This document shows, one piece after another, positions 5,947-6,437 of a DNA stretch of 6,437 nucleotides; position 1 is the stretch's first letter, and every line of letters begins with the position of its first letter. Source of the DNA: Enterocloster bolteae (GTDB lineage Bacteria > Bacillota_A > Clostridia > Lachnospirales > Lachnospiraceae); contig JAETTS010000152.1 of the NCBI GenBank assembly GCA_021769025.1, positions 1 through 6,437 on the forward strand, written 5' to 3'. The translations under genes and the position numbers were made by a program. The notes below the pieces were generated by a model. The model saw only the letters and a list, made by a program, of their open reading frames with translations, had not been told where the DNA came from and made no database searches.

Positions 5947-6007
5947 TCCAAAGTCTGTTTTCACCATTGCACAGGTCGATACATGAGAGTACGGGGAGGA
6001 AGCAGGC

Positions 6008-6437
6008 ATGAATGTGAAAGAGACACTGCGGTATCTGGGATATCATGGGCAGGAGGCAGACAGCCTGGTTCTGGCGCTGGTGGAGCAGTGCTGGCAGGAA
6101 CTGGAACGTATCTCTTCTCCCAAGTCTGTCTACCAGGAGTATCCGTTACGGTTTTTTGAGGAGGATGGAATCGACGGATACGGATTTCGAACCCACAGCA
6201 GAGCCCTTAGACGAAACTTGGATGGCTGCATGCAGGTGATTCTGTTTGCAGCTACCTTGGGAAGCGGAGTGGATACGTTGCTACTTAGATACAACCGGCT
6301 GCAGATGAGTAAGGCGGTGGTGTTTCAGGCTGCAGCTGCGGCTATGCTAGAAGATTATTGCGACCAGGTCAATGAAGAGATTCGGAAGGAATATGAGAAG
6401 AAAGGGCTTTTCTTGCGTCCTCGGTTCAGCCCTGGCT
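6008..6437 (+). CDS. Stand-alone B12-dependent methionine synthase activation-domain protein (3' end outside window)
   Basis: The frame starts at ATG 6008 with GGGGAGGA (5993-6000) seven bases upstream. It runs without a stop through the right edge, giving 143 residues. Recognisable parts are the N-terminal MNVKETLRYLGY, a run from about residue 30 to 70 ending in GYGFRTHSRALRRNL, then ILFAATLGSGVDTLLLRYNR (78-97), MSKAVVFQAAAAAMLEDYCD (100-119), and at the very edge RPRFSPG, the beginning of the RxxPGY-type segment. In E. coli MetH that segment contributes to AdoMet binding. This resembles the MetH activation domain (Met_synt_B12), which in E. coli is the C-terminal module that supports reductive methylation of inactive cob(II)alamin. 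Here it begins with its own start codon directly after metF, so it is a separate polypeptide. The catalytic methionine synthase may lie downstream, beyond the window. Confidence 0.85.
   Translation, partial: MNVKETLRYLGYHGQEADSLVLALVEQCWQELERISSPKSVYQEYPLRFFEEDGIDGYGFRTHSRALRRNLDGCMQVILFAATLGSGVDTLLLRYNRLQMSKAVVFQAAAAAMLEDYCDQVNEEIRKEYEKKGLFLRPRFSPG

Noticed and set aside
5128..6009. A 293-codon open frame on the minus strand opposite metF
   Set aside because: It is the shadow of metF, which has clear catalytic motifs and a ribosome site. The antisense translation is rich in His, Pro and Cys with no recognisable domain.
6045..6239. A 64-codon plus-strand frame near the right edge
   Set aside because: It lies out of frame inside the methionine synthase activation-domain gene, which has the better start, ribosome site and recognisable motifs.

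Overview
The window looks like chromosome of a Firmicute in the class Clostridia, most likely a Lachnospiraceae-type gut anaerobe. This is inferred from the GGAGG-type ribosome binding sites, sigma-A-like promoters with 17-nt spacers, a yybP-ykoY-type leader RNA, and a metF gene followed by a free-standing methionine synthase activation domain. No sequence search was possible, so the organism is an inference. I see no mobile element, CRISPR array, tRNA or rRNA.

Layout. The left edge holds the 3' part of a plus-strand EamA/DMT-family membrane transporter. It ends one base before the stop codon of a convergent minus-strand DUF368 (PopT-like, undecaprenyl-phosphate translocase family) gene. Upstream of that, also on the minus strand, lies a stand-alone PTS_EIIC_2/PfoR-family membrane protein. 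From about 2640 to 2990 there is a divergent regulatory region of about 350 bases. Leftward it holds a candidate promoter and a 20-bp inverted repeat for the PfoR-like gene. Rightward it holds a strong promoter (TTGACA-17-TATAGT), a manganese-type (yybP-ykoY) riboswitch, and a long intrinsic terminator whose 5' arm overlaps the aptamer's closing helix. After the terminator come about 120 bases of leader with one further hairpin.

Rightward from there are two SPFH-domain membrane proteins, HflK-like and HflC-like. In other bacteria these form the cage that surrounds and modulates the FtsH protease. A new promoter (TTGCAA-17-TACAAT) then starts a one-carbon/methionine operon: metF (methylenetetrahydrofolate reductase), followed by a stand-alone vitamin-B12-dependent methionine synthase activation-domain protein cut by the right edge. 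MetF makes the 5-methyl-THF that a B12-dependent methionine synthase uses. The activation-domain protein would supply the reductive-methylation reactivation module that is the C-terminal part of MetH in E. coli.

The observation most worth following is the apparent control of hflKC by an ON-type Mn2+ riboswitch. This element normally precedes metal efflux genes (MntP, TerC-type, P-type ATPases), and I do not know HflKC as an established partner. It suggests either a link between manganese level and membrane-protein quality control, or a leader stranded by loss of its original gene.
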